Source of the DNA: Planctomycetales bacterium
GTDB lineage: Bacteria; Planctomycetota; Planctomycetia; Isosphaerales; Isosphaeraceae
DNA: 56,395 nt
Direction: 5' to 3'
Assembly (NCBI GenBank): GCA_027449865.1
Contig: DAIDKV010000195.1
Span: forward strand, 1-56,395
Both the position numbers and the translations under genes were made by a program. Below, piece after piece: positions 1 through 10,126 of this stretch (position 1 is the first letter of the stretch; the number at the start of each line of letters is the position of its first letter). Below the pieces are notes generated by a model. The model worked only from the letters and a program-made list of their open reading frames with translations. It did no database searches and had not been told where the DNA came from.

Positions 1-1
1 A

Positions 2-231
2 GTTTCAATCCACGCCCCCGTGATGGGGGCGACCATCTGCACCGGACCAGCGTCGAGGGCAGCTCTCGGTTTCAATCCACGCCCCCGTGATGGGGGCGAC
101 TGCTTCACCCCGCCAAGACGCTGCTCAAGAGGACGTTTCAATCCACGCCCCCGTGATGGGGGCGACCCGGCGCCGGTACCAGCCTCGCCGACATCCGACG
201 TTTCAATCCACGCCCCCGTGATGGGGGCGAC
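2..231 (-). CRISPR. Type I-C CRISPR array (leader-proximal end, partial)
   Basis: Four identical 32-bp repeats lie at 2-33, 69-100, 135-166 and 200-231, separated by spacers of 35, 34 and 33 bp. Read on the minus strand each repeat starts GTCGCCCCCATCACGGG and ends GGATTGAAAC, the typical type I-C form, with a GC hairpin from CGCCCCC/GGGGGCG. The cas genes are on the minus strand to the right, so the array is read right to left: 200-231 is the first repeat after the leader and the array continues off the left edge. No degenerate terminal repeat is visible, as expected if the distal end lies outside the window. Confidence 0.97.
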
Positions 232-408
232 TCCGCCATCGGAAGTGGTTGGGGCGCAACCCTTTCGATCGCGGTATTCGCGAACCCCGAGGATGCGAGC
301 GGTCGCAAGTCGGGGTCGCGAAGTCGAAATCGATCTTAGTCCTGATTGCCAAAGAAGTACAGGCGATCGCGGATCTCCTGTAGGTTTTGTGCGCGCTTCG
401 GGTCCGCG
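232..408 (-). promoter_or_regulatory. CRISPR leader region
   Basis: This 177-bp stretch lies between the cas2 stop and the first repeat. It has no convincing gene and is the position where type I-C leaders lie, carrying the array promoter and adaptation signals. The role is inferred from position; no promoter element was identified with confidence. Confidence 0.65.
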
Positions 409-699
409 TTAGAGGATCAAGGGACCCTCCACGTCGTAGCCGGGCTTGGCTCCGTGGTGCTCGACCCGGTTTTCCCAGTGCGATCCCAGGTGGTAGAACC
501 GCAGGCTGTCCACACTCGGATCGAAGATGGAGAGCAGTCGGGCGCGGCAGGTCGCCCATTGCGCCGGGTCGACCTTCAACTCAAAGACCGAGAACTGGAC
601 CCGTTGTCCGTAGTCCTCGCAGGCGCGGGCCAGTTGTCGCAGTCGGCGTTTGCCGGCCGGCGTCGAGGTCTGGACATCGTACGTGACCAGCATGTACAT
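409..699 (-). CDS. cas2: CRISPR-associated endoribonuclease-fold protein Cas2 (type I-C)
   Basis: A 96-residue protein beginning [11 protein letters not shown], the usual Cas2 first strand with its conserved aspartate, and ending [12 protein letters not shown], a tail typical of type I-C Cas2. The central [12 protein letters not shown] and LRFYHLG segments also match the family. Cas2 dimerises between two Cas1 dimers to form the spacer-integration complex. The reading frame extends 12 codons upstream to 735, but family alignment favours the start at 699 (or 693). It lies 61 bp after cas1 and directly before the leader, so it is the last gene of the operon. Confidence 0.95.
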   Translation of the reverse strand: MYMLVTYDVQTSTPAGKRRLRQLARACEDYGQRVQFSVFELKVDPAQWATCRARLLSIFDPSVDSLRFYHLGSHWENRVEHHGAKPGYDVEGPLIL

Positions 700-760
700 C
701 AGCCAGGCTCCTAAACACGGACCGAGATCGGTCATGGGGGGATCGATCCGGCGGGGAGGG

Positions 761-1810
761 TCATCCTTTCCAGAGGAACGGCGGGTAGGCGTCGATATCG
801 CCTCGGATCCAGCGGACCATCAGCAGCGCCTGCAAGTGCGGGAGCATTCCCACGGTCGTCGACTCATTGAGGAACGGGTGGGTCAGTGTCTCACGCTTGC
901 GCTGCTGGTAAGCCGTGAGGACCGTCTTGCGGGTGGCGTCGTCCATCGCGACGGCTCCGTTATCGAGGCGTTGGAAGCCATCGGCCGCGATTTGTCGGCG
1001 GTTGATCAGGGTGAACGCCAGGCGGTCGGCGACGTAGGCGCGGAGCTCCTCCATCAGGTCGAGCGCCAGGCTGGGCTTGCCGGGACGGTCGGCGTGCAGG
1101 AAGCCGACGCAGGCGTCGAGCCCGGCCGCCTCGCAGGCGGAACGCACGTCGTGCAGAACCAGGGTGTAGAGGAACGAGATCAGCGCGTTGATCGGGTCGA
1201 GAGGGGGCTGGCGGCTCCTTCGGGTGAATCGGAAGGCGTCGGCCGACGCCGAGGGGCTAAGCAGGGCGTCGAAAGCGCCGAAGTAGTGAGTCGCCGCCTC
1301 ACCCTCAAGACCCCGAACGCCATCAAGAGTCTCGGCGCCTCGGAGCTCGTGAACCGAGGCGCCGAGCCGGGTGCCGCCTCGCTCCAGGTCGGCGACGCGA
1401 GGGGCGTTGATGTCGCCGTCGGCGTCGCGGACGGCCCGGATCAGGACGGTCCGGGAATTGGCGACCTTCGCCAGGACGATCCGACGGGCGACATCGAGGG
1501 CGACCGCCGGGTCGTCGGCGAGCCGGTACTGCCGGCGCCGGACCAGGACATTCCCGTGCGAGAAACCCCGGACCGAGGCGAGGAAGCGGCCACGTTCGGT
1601 CAGGAACGAGATCGCGACGCCCCGCTCGGCGCAGGTACCAAGGAGGGCCGGCGAGCAGGCGACCCGGCCGAAGCAGACGATCCCGTCGAGGTTGTGCAGG
1701 GGGAGCTGTGCCCGGGTTTTCCCCTCGATACGAACGGCGACGGTCTCTCCGCGCTGGGCGAGGTAGGAGCCCTGGGTGGTGACGTAGAGGGTGTTCAGGT
1801 GGGTCTTCAT
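761..1810 (-). CDS. cas1: CRISPR integrase Cas1 (type I-C)
   Basis: A 349-residue Cas1 of normal length. The catalytic metal-binding residues are visible as E169 in the RGLEGEAA segment, H239 in GFLHADRPG and D251 in SLALDLMEE. It integrates new spacers at the leader-repeat junction together with Cas2, and in type I-C works with Cas4 for PAM selection and end trimming. Its ATG overlaps the cas4 stop in a 4-bp ATGA, indicating translational coupling. No key residue is missing, so the adaptation module looks intact. Confidence 0.97.
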   Translation of the reverse strand: MKTHLNTLYVTTQGSYLAQRGETVAVRIEGKTRAQLPLHNLDGIVCFGRVACSPALLGTCAERGVAISFLTERGRFLASVRGFSHGNVLVRRRQYRLADDPAVALDVARRIVLAKVANSRTVLIRAVRDADGDINAPRVADLERGGTRLGASVHELRGAETLDGVRGLEGEAATHYFGAFDALLSPSASADAFRFTRRSRQPPLDPINALISFLYTLVLHDVRSACEAAGLDACVGFLHADRPGKPSLALDLMEELRAYVADRLAFTLINRRQIAADGFQRLDNGAVAMDDATRKTVLTAYQQRKRETLTHPFLNESTTVGMLPHLQALLMVRWIRGDIDAYPPFLWKG

Positions 1811-2475
1811 GAAGGATCGGGCTCCACGGTCGACGTTGCCGGAACGAGATGGTTCAAAAGGTTGTCAAAGGCGTCTCGGGTGGACCCGAGCCGGCCCAGT
1901 CGGGGAAGGCAGAGGTCCCGCAACGAGCATCGCTCGCATTTGCGCCCGGGCTCGGCGGGAGGCGTGCGTCGGGAATCGATCAGGTCGCGGAGCCGGGCCA
2001 CCGCGTCGATGGTCCGCTGGCGCAGTTCGGGGGTCATCTCGACGGCGAGGCGTCGGCGGGTCTTGCCGTAGAAGATCTCGCCGCGCGGGATGACGAGGCC
2101 CGTCATCTCCTCCAGGCAGAGGGCCTGGGCGCAGAGCTGGACACGGTCGCAATCGTTCTTCTTGGGCCGACCCCGCTTGTACTCGACAGGGATGGGCGGT
2201 TCGCTCGGCTTCGTCGCGACGACATCGGCGATCCCGAAGAGGCCAAGCTCGCGGCTATGCACGGGCACTCCCCGACGGGTGCGCTCCTGGGGACGGTTGG
2301 TCGGCTTCCCACCGTGGGCCTTTTTGTGCAGAAGCTGGCCCTCGGCGGTGAAGCGATTCTCCGCCCAGAGCCGCTCCACATGGATCAGCGCACATTGCCG
2401 ATCGCAGTAGAGCAAGTGCTGCAAGGCGGAGATTGGCAGGAATTCGGATTCCGCGTAGGGCATGTTTTCCTTCAC
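1807..2475 (-). CDS. cas4: CRISPR-associated RecB-family exonuclease Cas4
   Basis: A 222-residue protein with the Cas4 layout: an N-terminal cysteine pair in CDRQC, a RecB-type nuclease core with GIADVV aspartate and VEYKRG (E-x-K), and a C-terminal iron-sulfur cysteine cluster KCERCSLRDLC. Cas4 trims prespacers and helps define PAM and orientation. It overlaps cas1 by 4 bp. The start at 2475 could instead be the in-frame ATG at 2463 (MPYAESEFLPIS), which fits family N-termini slightly better. Upstream lies a 288-bp gap holding a tandem palindromic repeat, unlike the overlapping junctions elsewhere in the operon. Confidence 0.95.
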   Translation of the reverse strand: MKENMPYAESEFLPISALQHLLYCDRQCALIHVERLWAENRFTAEGQLLHKKAHGGKPTNRPQERTRRGVPVHSRELGLFGIADVVATKPSEPPIPVEYKRGRPKKNDCDRVQLCAQALCLEEMTGLVIPRGEIFYGKTRRRLAVEMTPELRQRTIDAVARLRDLIDSRRTPPAEPGRKCERCSLRDLCLPRLGRLGSTRDAFDNLLNHLVPATSTVEPDPS

Positions 2476-2537
2476 GAGCGGGGTGCTGTTGGTTTTCCAC
2501 TGTCCGGGGACCGTCGAGTTTATATTGCAATCGAATC

Positions 2538-2716
2538 CGATCGAAGCAATTTACCACAGAGACACAGAGACACAGAGATAAGAGGTTTTTTGCATTTCTC
2601 TGTGTCGCTGTGGTGTGTTTGCGATCGAAGCAATTTACCACAGAGACACAGAGACACAGAGATAAGAGGTTTTTGCATTTCTCTGTGTCTCTGTGTCTCT
2701 GTGTCTCTGTGGTAAA
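2538..2716. repeat. Tandem CACAGAGA palindromic element inside the cas operon
   Basis: Two direct copies of a unit of about 84-95 bp start at 2538 and 2622, both opening CGATCGAAGCAATTTACCAC. Each unit has a left arm of iterated CACAGAGA and a right arm of iterated TCTCTGTG around a short AT-rich centre (ATAAGAGGTTTTTGCATT). In the second unit the arms are about 2635-2663 and 2687-2715 and pair almost perfectly. It fills most of the gap between cas7 and cas4. On cas mRNA it would form a long hairpin, so it could act as an attenuator or RNA stability element; that role is inference. Confidence 0.9.
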
Positions 2717-2763
2717 TAAACGCCTAATGCGATACAGCGCGGCCGACACCCCAGGCGAGTCCA

Positions 2764-3703
<940 letters not shown>

Positions 3704-3711
<8 letters not shown>

Positions 3712-5869
3712 TGCTGGTCTCCTGCGTCTCTGGGCTGGGGGTTTCTTCCGGATCCGCGAGATACTCGCGCAGTGCTTCGAAGACGAGGCGTTCGTCGTAT
3801 TTCTTCGGGTCGCGAAAATCGAGGACGATCAATCGCCCCTTGGGACCGCCCTCCGTCGTGATGCCGAAATGTTCGTACGCGCGAAGCTTGATGTTCCATG
3901 TCTCGTTGTACTCGGGCGTATTCATGCCGAGCACTTCAATGAAAAGATCCTTGCCAGTTCCCCGTCGCACGACGAAGTCCGGCCACCTCTCGCCTCCTTC
4001 GAGCAGGGCACGAGGCTCGTAGATGTAGTCCAGTTTGAAGCGATTGAGAGCGTCGGCGACCTTCACCTCCAGCTTGGATCGAACCCATTCACCCAGTGAG
4101 GTTCTGTACCGCTTCCTCGATTTCACCTGCGTGCCGATGAAACCCAGGTAGTGAAGTTGCTGGTAAAAGCCAAGTGCGAACAGCGTTTGCTGCCGCAAGG
4201 AAAGTTGGCTGGGTACATCGTCGCCAAGCCGGATGTTGATGGACATGATCTCGTCATGGAGGAAATCCGGGAGATCGCCCTCCAGCTTTGGGATGTGTCC
4301 TGCCTCGGCCGCTCGCTGAAGACGTCCGAGCATGAGCCCCGGCATTGCCATCACGCTGCCTAGGTTGCGACGAACGACGCCCGAGTTGACCTCGCCGAGA
4401 GCCTGCTCCTGCGCGAATGCAAGAACCGCCAGGAGCCGGCCACAGTGATAGGCCTTCTCGGGATGCTCTTTGTTCAGATAAGCGTCCACATCGGACCTCC
4501 CTTCGCGTTTGAGTATGGCCTTGAGAATCGCGGCGCGGCCCCGGGTCACCACGCCGTCGATTCGGATGCGACGAACGATCGAGCTGAGAAGCGACTCCGG
4601 GAAGGAGGGCAAGCCCTCAAGAACGGCTCGGGCGACACTGCCGGCGAGTTGTGGCGAGGGCTTATCGCCCCGACGCACGGTTTCTGCGATAATCGCCTGA
4701 ATCGAAATCAAAGGCTGGACGTCTGTTGAGCCGCCGATTTGAAGATCCTCGGCGAATCGAGCCAGCCGATCCGCGAACTGCTGCACGGTCCCCGTGAGCC
4801 AGTAACGCACATTCACCCGGGCGGCGTTGGGCGAGAGGCCGAGGATATAAAACGGGGCTTCCGGGTCCTGAATCCGATCGGCGAGGCGTCCTTGCCGGGC
4901 GGCTTCCAGGAACGATCGAACGCGATCCACCGTCGGGGCCTTTTCGGCCGATTCCGCGAGGGAAACATCCTCGAAGAAATACGCCTGGAAGGCTTCCTCG
5001 GCATCCGCCGCGCTGGCGCGATCCGACCAGAACACGACGGTGGCGTCGCCGATCTGGATGCGCCGGGAACGGTCGGCGAGCAGGCGGTTCAGCGCGGTGC
5101 CGTAGCGGAAGGCGTCGCGCGTGCCGACCGGCGCGTTGTAGCTTTGCGACTTGCCGTAGCTCTCGAATGCCTTCAAATTGAACGAGACGAGCGCGGCGCC
5201 TGAGGTATTGGCCCCGGTCACGCCGCTGAGTTGCGGGTGAAGCCGCGCCAGCTCTCCCTCGGCCCCGTCCACCAGCGAGACGCCGGTCATGGTCGGGCCG
5301 TCCTCGCCGGTTGCCGAAAGACGCCGCGACCACGCCCGTTTGACGGCCTCGCTCTCATGCACATATCCCATCCGGGAGCGAAGCCTGAAGACCAGATTGA
5401 GGCCGGCGGCCTCTTTCCAGTCTGGAAGCTCCTCGGCATGGTCCGGCTCCCAGCGCTCCAGGAACCGGCAGAGGGCCGTGAATCCCTCGTCGCCCGCCAG
5501 CTCGTCGCGGAACGACAAATGAAGCTCGCGGAAGGCGGCGAACATCTCGGCCGCGCGTCTGGGATTGTCCTTGTTGTCGCGCCCCAGCGCGTAGCCGGTG
5601 TTGTCCCAGCAGAAGAACGGCTTGAACATGGTGCCGGATCGGCCGCCGCTGTCAGGGACGAGCAAGGTTTTGGGGATCGGCTTCCCCTTATCGGTGCGCT
5701 CGCGGATGTCCTGGAACTCGAACCGATTCCCATCAGGCTCCAGGACCAGGCAAAAGTGGATCTTCTCGGCCGAGAAGCCGAAATCGGCCACCTGCTGGTC
5801 GGGGTCGTCGGCGAGCCGGTGATAGTAGCCGATCAACGCGGGCAGGAGTCCGCTGGTGGGCTGGGTCAT
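3704..5869 (-). CDS. cas8c: Type I-C large subunit Cas8c (Csd1) with C-terminal PD-(D/E)XK-like domain
   Basis: 721 residues from the ATG at 5869, chosen because it overlaps the cas5 stop (ATGA), has a GGAGGT site 6 nt upstream and gives the normal Csd1 N-terminus. The core shows family landmarks ([12 protein letters not shown] near 86-96, [14 protein letters not shown] near 105-118, [10 protein letters not shown] near 474-483, FALGFYQQ near 564-571), where Csd1 usually ends. About 140 further residues follow: [11 protein letters not shown] (E601), WPDFVV (D631), FIEVLG (E645) and a lysine at 661, the order seen in PD-(D/E)XK nuclease folds with a migrated lysine. Cas8c recognises the PAM and recruits Cas3; in I-C the gene often also yields Cas11 from an internal start. 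The nuclease reading is inference from motif order; the extension itself is plain in the sequence. Confidence 0.93.
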
Positions 5870-6522
5870 CGTCGCACCTCCTGGCTTGTCAGCGGCGGTA
5901 CGTCCATCACGCCGTCGCGAAGAATGGCGCGGAAGAAACGCGGCGTCATGCCGTCGTCGAAGTCGATCTCGTGGAGCATGTAGCCGAGGTCGCGCTCGCC
6001 CTGGAAATCGGGAGGGACTTCGGGGAGGGCCTGGCCGTCGTCGATGAGGGCGAAATCGGCGGGGAACTCGCGGCAGCCGAGATACGGGCGCTGGAAGCAC
6101 CGGCCGTCGCGGGCGCGACGTTGGAACTGGTCAAGGTGCTTCCCGGCATTGTTCTCGCCGCCCAGGATCTCGAAGCGGGCCTCGATCACGTAGGCGACGT
6201 CGCGGAGGATCGTCGCGGCGCGTTGCTGGCGGTCGTCCTCAACGTACATCCCCAGGCTACCTCGGCCCTGCTTCATCGTGGTGGCGACCGTGCCCGCCGG
6301 GATCTTGCTCGCCACCTCATTGCGCCGGATCGACGTGAAGCGAATCGGCTTCAAAACCCGGATGCGCGTGACCTCCCACCGAATCTCCGGCTTCCAGTAA
6401 ATCGCCTCGACAATCCCCCGGGCCGCCGAGGGCGTCATCACGTCGTACGAGACGCGCTCCACCTTCATCTCGGGGCGCGTGAAGCAGGCGAAATCGCCCC
6501 AAACTTCCAACTGTATGCTCAT
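5866..6522 (-). CDS. cas5: Type I-C pre-crRNA endoribonuclease Cas5 (Cas5d/Cas5c)
   Basis: 218 residues from the ATG at 6522. The N-terminus (IQLEVWGDFACFTRPEMKVE) and VSYDVMTPSAARGIVEAIYW are diagnostic of the catalytic Cas5 of type I-C, which replaces Cas6: it cuts pre-crRNA in the repeat and stays bound to the 5' handle. A later CFQRPYLGCREFPADF segment is also family-typical. The reading frame opens 22 codons upstream, but family alignment fixes the start. It overlaps cas8c by 4 bp. A 246-bp gap separates it from cas3, so the Cascade genes may have their own promoter there. Confidence 0.96.
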   Translation of the reverse strand: MSIQLEVWGDFACFTRPEMKVERVSYDVMTPSAARGIVEAIYWKPEIRWEVTRIRVLKPIRFTSIRRNEVASKIPAGTVATTMKQGRGSLGMYVEDDRQQRAATILRDVAYVIEARFEILGGENNAGKHLDQFQRRARDGRCFQRPYLGCREFPADFALIDDGQALPEVPPDFQGERDLGYMLHEIDFDDGMTPRFFRAILRDGVMDVPPLTSQEVRR

Positions 6523-6768
6523 CGATCTTGCCAACCCTCCCGTCTTTGGAGCCCACAACTTGAGGCATGCCCGGTGGGCTGATTTCACACGACCATCACT
6601 GTGAAGCGTGTACTTTTACACCAGGCTGGGTATACTGTCCATGTGTTACCACGGCCTGGTCGCATTTTGTCGTGGAAGTCGTTTCTAAAGCGACGGTACG
6701 AATGCGGCGCGCGTGCCCGCGACAAGGCTTGCGCTCATCGAGCCGCTGTCACCATGGGTCGTGAAGGC
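6523..6768 (-). promoter_or_regulatory. Intergenic gap between cas3 and cas5
   Basis: A 246-bp stretch with no convincing gene and a locally lower GC content around 6600-6700. It is the only large gap upstream of the tightly overlapping cas5-cas8c-cas7 run, so a separate Cascade promoter is plausible. A short imperfect dyad, CCAGGC at 6621-6626 and GCCTGG at 6654-6659, may be incidental. No confident -35/-10 pair was identified. Confidence 0.4.
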
Positions 6769-9054
6769 TCAGACGACGAGCCTGTCGGGATCGAGGCCGA
6801 GGACGTCGAAGATCAGGCCGAGGTTGTCGTGATAGGCGGCGGGGTTGGCGAGATAGAATCGGCCGTGGCGTTCGAACAGGTTGTTGTTCTGGCTCAGCTT
6901 GATGAGGCCCTGCTCGTAGACGCCGACGACGAAGCGCTGGGCCCGGCGGTCGAAGACGCGGAGTTGCCAGGGCTCGACGGAATCGGGGAAGCTTTCCAGC
7001 TCCTTGATGAGATCCCGTCCGCGACCGTAAGGGACGAGCAGCCGGACCTGGGCGTCGTCGATGAGGCGATACGTCGCGGCGGCCCGGCGGAACTGGGCGT
7101 GCAGGAGGTGTTTTCGATCGGAACGGAAGGCGTCCATGACGCTTTCGCCTTCGGCGCCGCGATCCCAGCCGCGTCCGCCGTCGCCGCCCTGCTGCCAGTA
7201 GTGGAGGCGGAAAAAGTCCGCAACGGCGCGGGGCGAGAGCAGGTCGTCGTGATTTCCGGCGATCTCGCGGAAGTGGCCGGCGGCCTGGGTGATCGAGGGG
7301 ACGGTCGGATACGCCTTCGTGTCATCATCGAAAACGACCACCCGGCCGAGCTGGGGTGTTCCGTCGTCGGACGACAGCCGACCCTCGCGATTGCAACGGC
7401 CGGCCGCCTGGGTGATCGAGTCGAGCCCGGCGGCTGCCCGATAGACGGCCGGGAAGTCGACGTCCACGCCCGCCTCGATCACCTGGGTGGAGATCACCCG
7501 GCAAGGGTTCTGATCGTTGAGGCGTTGGCGGATTTTTGCGACGACGTCCGAACGATGCTCGGCGCACATTGAGGCGCTCAGGTGCAGCGCGTTGTCGTCG
7601 TCCAACTCGGTGAAGAGTTCGGCGGCGTGTCGACGTGAGTTGACGACGCAAAGAACCTGTTTCTCTTCCCGGAGGGATCGGACGAGGTCCGCGTTCTCGA
7701 TCCGGCCCCGGCGCTCGACCGAGACGCGACGGAGGGCATCGTGGAGCGCGGCCGGATCGTCGACAATGGGCCGGATGTTTTCCAGGCCGATCGAGAACTC
7801 CGAACGCTTTTCCAGAGCGGGCTGAGTCGCCGTGCAGAGGACGACCGTTGAACCGTGGTTCCGCACCAGTTCCTCGAGCGCGGCGAGGGTGGGAGCCAGG
7901 AGGCGAGGGGGCAACGTTTGCACCTCGTCGAGGATGATGACGCTCCTCGCGAGGCGGTGCAACTTCCGACACCGCGACGGCTTGAAGGCAAAGAGCGACT
8001 CGAACAGTTGCACGTTGGTTGTGACGATGAGGGGCGCGTCGAAGTTCTCGGCGGCCAGCCGCAGCCGGATAGATTGACGGGCGGGATCGTCGGCGTCGAG
8101 ATTGCCGTGGTGTTCGAGCACGTGTTCACTCAGGTCGCCGAGGGCCTCGCGGAAGATGTCGGCGGTCTGCTCGATGATGCTGGTGAAGGGGATCGCGTGG
8201 ACGACGCGGCGAAGGCCGTGCTTCTCGGCGTGCGCGAGGCCGAACGCCAGCGAGGAGAGCGTCTTGCCGCCGCCGGTGGGGACGTGGAGCGAGAAGAAAC
8301 CGGGAGGCTCGGCGGCTCGATCTCGACAGAGCGCCAGGACCTCGGCGCGGCGTTGGTTGACGGGGGACTCGGCGCGGCCGTTCTGCTTGCGCTCCCGATG
8401 CTTGCCGTTCAGGTAGAGGTCGAGTCGTTCGCGCATCGAGGCGGGCGAGGGAGGGTTTGCCGGCCGGTGGCTCGCGCGGCCGGGATCCAGGAATTGCTCG
8501 GTGTCCAGGAAGTCGGCATCGACGAGGGAGGAGAAGAGCATCCGTGTCCAGAAGGCGAGCGTGAAACCGAGGCGACGCTCGGATTTCGCGTCGGGGCTGT
8601 GGAGCCGAGGGGGTTGTGGCGGGGGATACTCGCGGAGATCGGCCGGCGCGGCGTCGATGGGAGGGATCGCTTTTTGCAGGCGGGCCGAGAGGCTGGAGGC
8701 CTCGCCAACGTGGTCGGGCAGGCCGGCGTGGTGGCCCGCGATCACGTAGGCGAGAAGTCTCGCCTTGAGCCGGTCGGCGTGCTGGGCTCCGGCGGTGGAA
8801 TGGTCGACGCGGCCGGTCATCTCCGAGGAGTGGACCACGTCCTCATCGCCGCCGTTCTGGCACAGGTAGTTCTGGAAATCGTCGCTGTACTTGCCCAGGT
8901 CGTGCCAGAGTCCGGCCAGGTAGCCCCACTCGCCGGCCTGGAAGGCGGACGCGAATTCCTGGGCGCGGCGGGCCGTCTCCTCGAGATGATCGCGGAGTCG
9001 ATGCCAATCCGACCGGGGCCGCCCGGAACGACTGTGCGCATAATGGTCGGCCAT
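6769..9054 (-). CDS. cas3: CRISPR helicase-nuclease Cas3 (type I-C)
   Basis: 761 residues from the ATG at 9054. The N-terminal HD nuclease shows LWHDLGKYS (H51, D52) and a later DHSTAGAQ histidine. The superfamily 2 helicase follows, with Walker A VPTGGGKT near 258-265, Walker B as LDEVQTLP near 375-381 and motif III LCTATQ near 407-411. The C-terminal part contains the second helicase lobe (VISTQVIEAGVDVDF, AAGRCNREG). Cas3 is recruited by Cascade and unwinds and degrades target DNA. An in-frame ATG 10 codons upstream (9084) is possible but weaker. The gene starts only 55 bp after the stop of the CsrA-receiver gene on the same strand. Confidence 0.96.
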   Translation of the reverse strand: MADHYAHSRSGRPRSDWHRLRDHLEETARRAQEFASAFQAGEWGYLAGLWHDLGKYSDDFQNYLCQNGGDEDVVHSSEMTGRVDHSTAGAQHADRLKARLLAYVIAGHHAGLPDHVGEASSLSARLQKAIPPIDAAPADLREYPPPQPPRLHSPDAKSERRLGFTLAFWTRMLFSSLVDADFLDTEQFLDPGRASHRPANPPSPASMRERLDLYLNGKHRERKQNGRAESPVNQRRAEVLALCRDRAAEPPGFFSLHVPTGGGKTLSSLAFGLAHAEKHGLRRVVHAIPFTSIIEQTADIFREALGDLSEHVLEHHGNLDADDPARQSIRLRLAAENFDAPLIVTTNVQLFESLFAFKPSRCRKLHRLARSVIILDEVQTLPPRLLAPTLAALEELVRNHGSTVVLCTATQPALEKRSEFSIGLENIRPIVDDPAALHDALRRVSVERRGRIENADLVRSLREEKQVLCVVNSRRHAAELFTELDDDNALHLSASMCAEHRSDVVAKIRQRLNDQNPCRVISTQVIEAGVDVDFPAVYRAAAGLDSITQAAGRCNREGRLSSDDGTPQLGRVVVFDDDTKAYPTVPSITQAAGHFREIAGNHDDLLSPRAVADFFRLHYWQQGGDGGRGWDRGAEGESVMDAFRSDRKHLLHAQFRRAAATYRLIDDAQVRLLVPYGRGRDLIKELESFPDSVEPWQLRVFDRRAQRFVVGVYEQGLIKLSQNNNLFERHGRFYLANPAAYHDNLGLIFDVLGLDPDRLVV

Positions 9055-9109
9055 GAGTGGCGAGTTCTTCGGGACGGTTCTCAACGGGAGAGACGGGCTC
9101 GGCGCGCGC

Positions 9110-9853
9110 TCAGTTCGACGAGTTCGGACCGCAAACGCTCTCCTGCATCACTTCCCAGAGCCGTTGAGGATTCAGGGGCTTGGCGAACCAGGCGTCGAAT
9201 CCCGTCGGGCCATCGGCGATTCCCAGCTCGTGGGGAGGTGTGCTGCTGAGAGAGAAGACCTTCACCCGGGCAAAACGCTCGTCCGCACGGATCCGACGAA
9301 GCGTCGCCGGTCCGTCGCAACGCGGGAGGGCCATGTCGAGAAGGATCACATCGGGACGCCTTCCCGAGTCGAGGTAGGCCAGCGCGTCCTCTCCGTCTCC
9401 GACCTGGTCGCACTGGCATCCGTTCATGCCGAGGAGCCCGGCGAGCAGTTCACGCTGATTCACGTCGTCCTCGACGATCAGGGCGTGACACCGGCGAGGC
9501 GCCGGGGGACCATCGGGAAGCGCGGGGGGCCGGTGTGCCGCCACCAGAGCTTCCAGCGACTCCATCGCGAGATTCAGCGTGACGATCGCCGCTTCCGAGC
9601 GGCCAGCCTCGACCTGCTTTTGCGCCAGTTGAACCGCGAGCGTCGCCTTGCTCAGCGTGTTGGCCAGGTCATGGCGCGATCGGCGGGCCGTCTCTTCCAG
9701 CGTCGAGAGCAATTCGTCGCGGAGGACGGGGATCTCGGGAGGAGCCTCGATCCCGATCCGGGCCGCTCCCTTCGCCCACTTCAACAGGTGAACGGTGATG
9801 CCCAGCGAGGGAAACACGATGCGCTGGCTCGGGCGGCGAGTGACGACCAGCAT
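9110..9853 (-). CDS. CsrA domain fused to response-regulator receiver domain
   Basis: 247 residues from the ATG at 9853. Residues 1-47 are a CsrA/RsmA RNA-binding domain: MLVVTRRPSQRIVF, ARIGIEAPPE and VLRDE, keeping arginines equivalent to R6/R7 and R44 of CsrA. A helical linker (about 48-108) leads to a receiver domain at about 122-240 with acidic EDD (128-130), phospho-acceptor D173 (LLDMALP) and K225. The protein should couple phosphorylation to mRNA binding, though that is inferred from the architecture. An in-frame ATG 15 codons upstream is less likely because CsrA proteins start at MLxLTR. It lies 55 bp before cas3 and 273 bp after an ANTAR regulator, all on one strand. Confidence 0.9.
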   Translation of the reverse strand: MLVVTRRPSQRIVFPSLGITVHLLKWAKGAARIGIEAPPEIPVLRDELLSTLEETARRSRHDLANTLSKATLAVQLAQKQVEAGRSEAAIVTLNLAMESLEALVAAHRPPALPDGPPAPRRCHALIVEDDVNQRELLAGLLGMNGCQCDQVGDGEDALAYLDSGRRPDVILLDMALPRCDGPATLRRIRADERFARVKVFSLSSTPPHELGIADGPTGFDAWFAKPLNPQRLWEVMQESVCGPNSSN

Positions 9854-10126
9854 GGCTGGGTCTCCGTACCCTCGAAATCTCGATTCAGTGGGGATCATCC
9901 CCCCGGATAATATCTGCGCATGGCAAATTTAACGATTCTCCGTGGTGCCGGTCAATGACCTGCCCTCTCCAAAAACGGCGGAGTGGAGAAACCGAACTAC
10001 CGCGAAGAAAGCCCTTCCCGATTTCTGACGGTCGAGTTGGAGAATCTGTCTTTTATCTGATTTCTGTCGCATCAGGAAAAAAAGATCCGAAATCGGGAAG
10101 AGCCTGGGACGCCCGTTTGCGGGTTC

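Noticed and set aside
650-2715. Long plus-strand open frames opposite cas1 and cas4
   Set aside because: They are antisense to clearly recognised cas genes, have no similarity and arise from high GC; third-position bias fits the minus-strand genes.
5870-6100. N-terminal extension of cas8c by 77 codons
   Set aside because: It is Arg/Pro-rich, runs inside cas5, and the start at 5869 has a GGAGGT site and the ATGA overlap.
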